Origin: Oscillospiraceae bacterium
Lineage (GTDB): Bacteria > Bacillota > Clostridia > Oscillospirales > Oscillospiraceae
DNA length: 5,788 nt
Direction: 5' to 3'
NCBI GenBank assembly: GCA_031255955.1
Contig: JAIRRO010000161.1
Location: forward strand, 1 to 5,788
Within the stretch, counting starts at the first letter, position 1; each line of letters starts with the position of its first letter. Positions 4,461 to 5,788 of the stretch are shown piece by piece. Made by a program: the position numbers and the translations under genes. The notes beneath the pieces were generated by a model that had not been told where the DNA came from, did no database searches, and saw nothing but the letters and a program-made list of their open reading frames with translations.

Positions 4461-5788
4461 TTGGCAACCGATGTAAAGAAATCCCGAATCAGAGCGCTAT
4501 CGGGTCCGCAGGATATGACTGTGGGGAACCCGCTGGGTGTGATGATGAAATTCGCCGTGCCGCTTTTAATCGGCAATATCGCGCAGCTCGCCTATAACAC
4601 GGCGGACTCCATCATCGTCGGCAAGATGATAAACAACAACGCGCTCTCCGCCGTCGGCGCAAGCTCTCCCATCCAAACGCTGTTTTTCGTGTTCTTTATG
4701 ACCGTCGGCACGGGCGTTTCCGTCGCCGTCGCGCAGTATTTCGGGGCGAAGGATAACGAACGCCTGACGCAAACCATCGGCACGGCGCTGACGCTGACAA
4801 TGATAGTCACGCTGTTTATCACGGCGCTCGGCATACCGTTATCGCGTCCGATACTGCGGATGACAAAGGTCGCGCCCGAGCTGATGAAATACGCGAACGA
4901 TTATCTCTTAATTATGTTCATCGGCACCGTGGGGCAGGGGTATTACAATATTCTCTCCGGCATATTGCGCGGTATGGGTGAGGCTGTGTTCCCGCTGATT
5001 GTTTTGATATGCACGGCGGTCCTTAATGTCCTGCTGGATCTGCTTTTCGTCGGTCCGCTCGGCATGGAGGTGCTGGGCGCGGCGCTGGCGACGATAATAT
5101 GTCAATATCTCTCCGCCGCCGCGTGCCTTTACCGCCTGACGCATATGCAGGGCGGCTTTAAGGGCGGGCGCGAATCGCTGATTCCGAAGCTGCCGATTGT
5201 CCGGCAGATTATAAGAATCGGTCTGCCGTCCGGTATTCAGCAGGGGATTTTATCCGTGTCATATATCTTTGTGCAGTCGCTGATAAACAGCGTTGTCATC
5301 TTTGACGCGCAGGGGCTGGCGTCGTATACGATTTTCCCGGCGATAAACGTCGCCATCTCAAGGGTGGATAACATCGCGATGCTGCCCAATCAGGCGTTCA
5401 GTATGGCGGGCTCCACCTTCGCGGGGCAAAATATCGGTGCCGGGCGCTTCGACAGGGTGCGCTCCGGGTTCAAGATTATTCTTTTAACCTCGCTGTCTGT
5501 TTCTCTTACGCTGATTGTTCTGATTTCGCTGTTCGGCGGTAATTTGATGCAGCTGTTCATTAATATGAACACGCCGGACAGCGCGATAATCATCTCGCGC
5601 GGCGTTTCGATGCAGCGGATTATGGTGTGGTGCTATCTGGCGATGAGCCTGACGCAAGCCTCCAGCGGCGTGCTGCGCGGCGCGGGCGACACCTTCCCCG
5701 TTATGTGCTTTACGATAATCGGCACGGTGTTTATGCGTATGCCGATGGCATATCTGATGGTGCGGCTTTCAAAAAGCGCGGAGTTCCC
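4461..5788 (+). CDS. MATE-family multidrug/ion antiporter, C-terminus cut by window edge
   Basis: An open frame runs from a TTG at 4461 to the window edge without a stop, giving 442 codons. The protein is strongly hydrophobic with many membrane helices and shows the internal duplication of MATE exporters. The first half has MMKFAVPLLIGNIAQLAYNT, then AQYFGAKD (91-98) and LRGMGEAVFP (169-178). The second half repeats these as GQNIGAGRF (322-330) and LRGAGDTFP (405-413). MATE proteins are usually about 440-460 residues with 12 helices, so only roughly the last helix and tail should be missing. They expel cationic or other drugs and metabolites using a sodium or proton gradient; the coupling ion cannot be read from this sequence. 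The gene starts 33 bases after the second ABC gene, in the same direction and without a terminator, so it is very likely in the same operon. The TTG start is preferred for its ribosome binding site; an ATG at 4515 (MTVGNP) would shorten the protein by 18 polar residues. Confidence 0.9.
   Translation, partial: MATDVKKSRIRALSGPQDMTVGNPLGVMMKFAVPLLIGNIAQLAYNTADSIIVGKMINNNALSAVGASSPIQTLFFVFFMTVGTGVSVAVAQYFGAKDNERLTQTIGTALTLTMIVTLFITALGIPLSRPILRMTKVAPELMKYANDYLLIMFIGTVGQGYYNILSGILRGMGEAVFPLIVLICTAVLNVLLDLLFVGPLGMEVLGAALATIICQYLSAAACLYRLTHMQGGFKGGRESLIPKLPIVRQIIRIGLPSGIQQGILSVSYIFVQSLINSVVIFDAQGLASYTIFPAINVAISRVDNIAMLPNQAFSMAGSTFAGQNIGAGRFDRVRSGFKIILLTSLSVSLTLIVLISLFGGNLMQLFINMNTPDSAIIISRGVSMQRIMVWCYLAMSLTQASSGVLRGAGDTFPVMCFTIIGTVFMRMPMAYLMVRLSKSAEF

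Noticed and set aside
1329..5593. Minus-strand open frames of 60-190 codons antisense to the transporter genes
   Set aside because: They are shadows of GC-biased coding sequence; the plus strand encodes complete, motif-bearing proteins across the same bases.

Overview
The window looks like a piece of a Bacillota (Clostridia-type) chromosome of moderately high GC. This is inferred from the protein families, the near-consensus sigma-A-type promoters set in AT-rich patches, the strong Shine-Dalgarno sequences and codon use that mixes GCG/CGC with frequent ATA. No marker gene allows a closer placement.

Layout: (1) At the left edge the minus strand carries the first 54 codons of an exported protein with a clear signal peptide (162 to 1); the rest lies outside the window. 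(2) A gene-free divergent region of about 670 bases (163-836) holds two well-formed promoters pointing away from each other (minus: -35 at 327-332, -10 at 304-309; plus: -35 at 646-651, extended -10 at 666-674). Each is overlapped by a perfect inverted repeat, and a third inverted repeat sits at the predicted plus-strand transcription start. Between the promoters, in DNA that neither is predicted to transcribe, are a G-run tract (425-449), a compact multi-hairpin element (464-562) and a further GC-rich hairpin (573-600). (3) The plus strand then carries a three-gene transporter operon: an ABC exporter half with degenerate ATPase motifs (837-2597), its catalytically competent partner (2652-4427), and a MATE-family efflux protein (4461 to past the right edge). 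The gaps are 54 and 33 bases, each gene has its own ribosome binding site, and no terminator is seen between them.

The two ABC halves are predicted to form one asymmetric heterodimeric exporter of the TM287/288 - BmrCD (YheI/YheH) - LmrCD type. The first has Asp in place of the catalytic Glu and Gln in place of the switch His. The second keeps both but has a degenerate LSQGQ signature. When paired, one ATP site combines every defect and the other is fully canonical. The MATE protein, an ion-driven exporter by family, follows in the same operon, so the locus probably serves export of drugs or other small molecules. No regulator gene is present in the window; control may act through the inverted repeats at the promoter.

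The proteins are of known types. The least explained parts are the structured element between the two promoters and the truncated exported protein.
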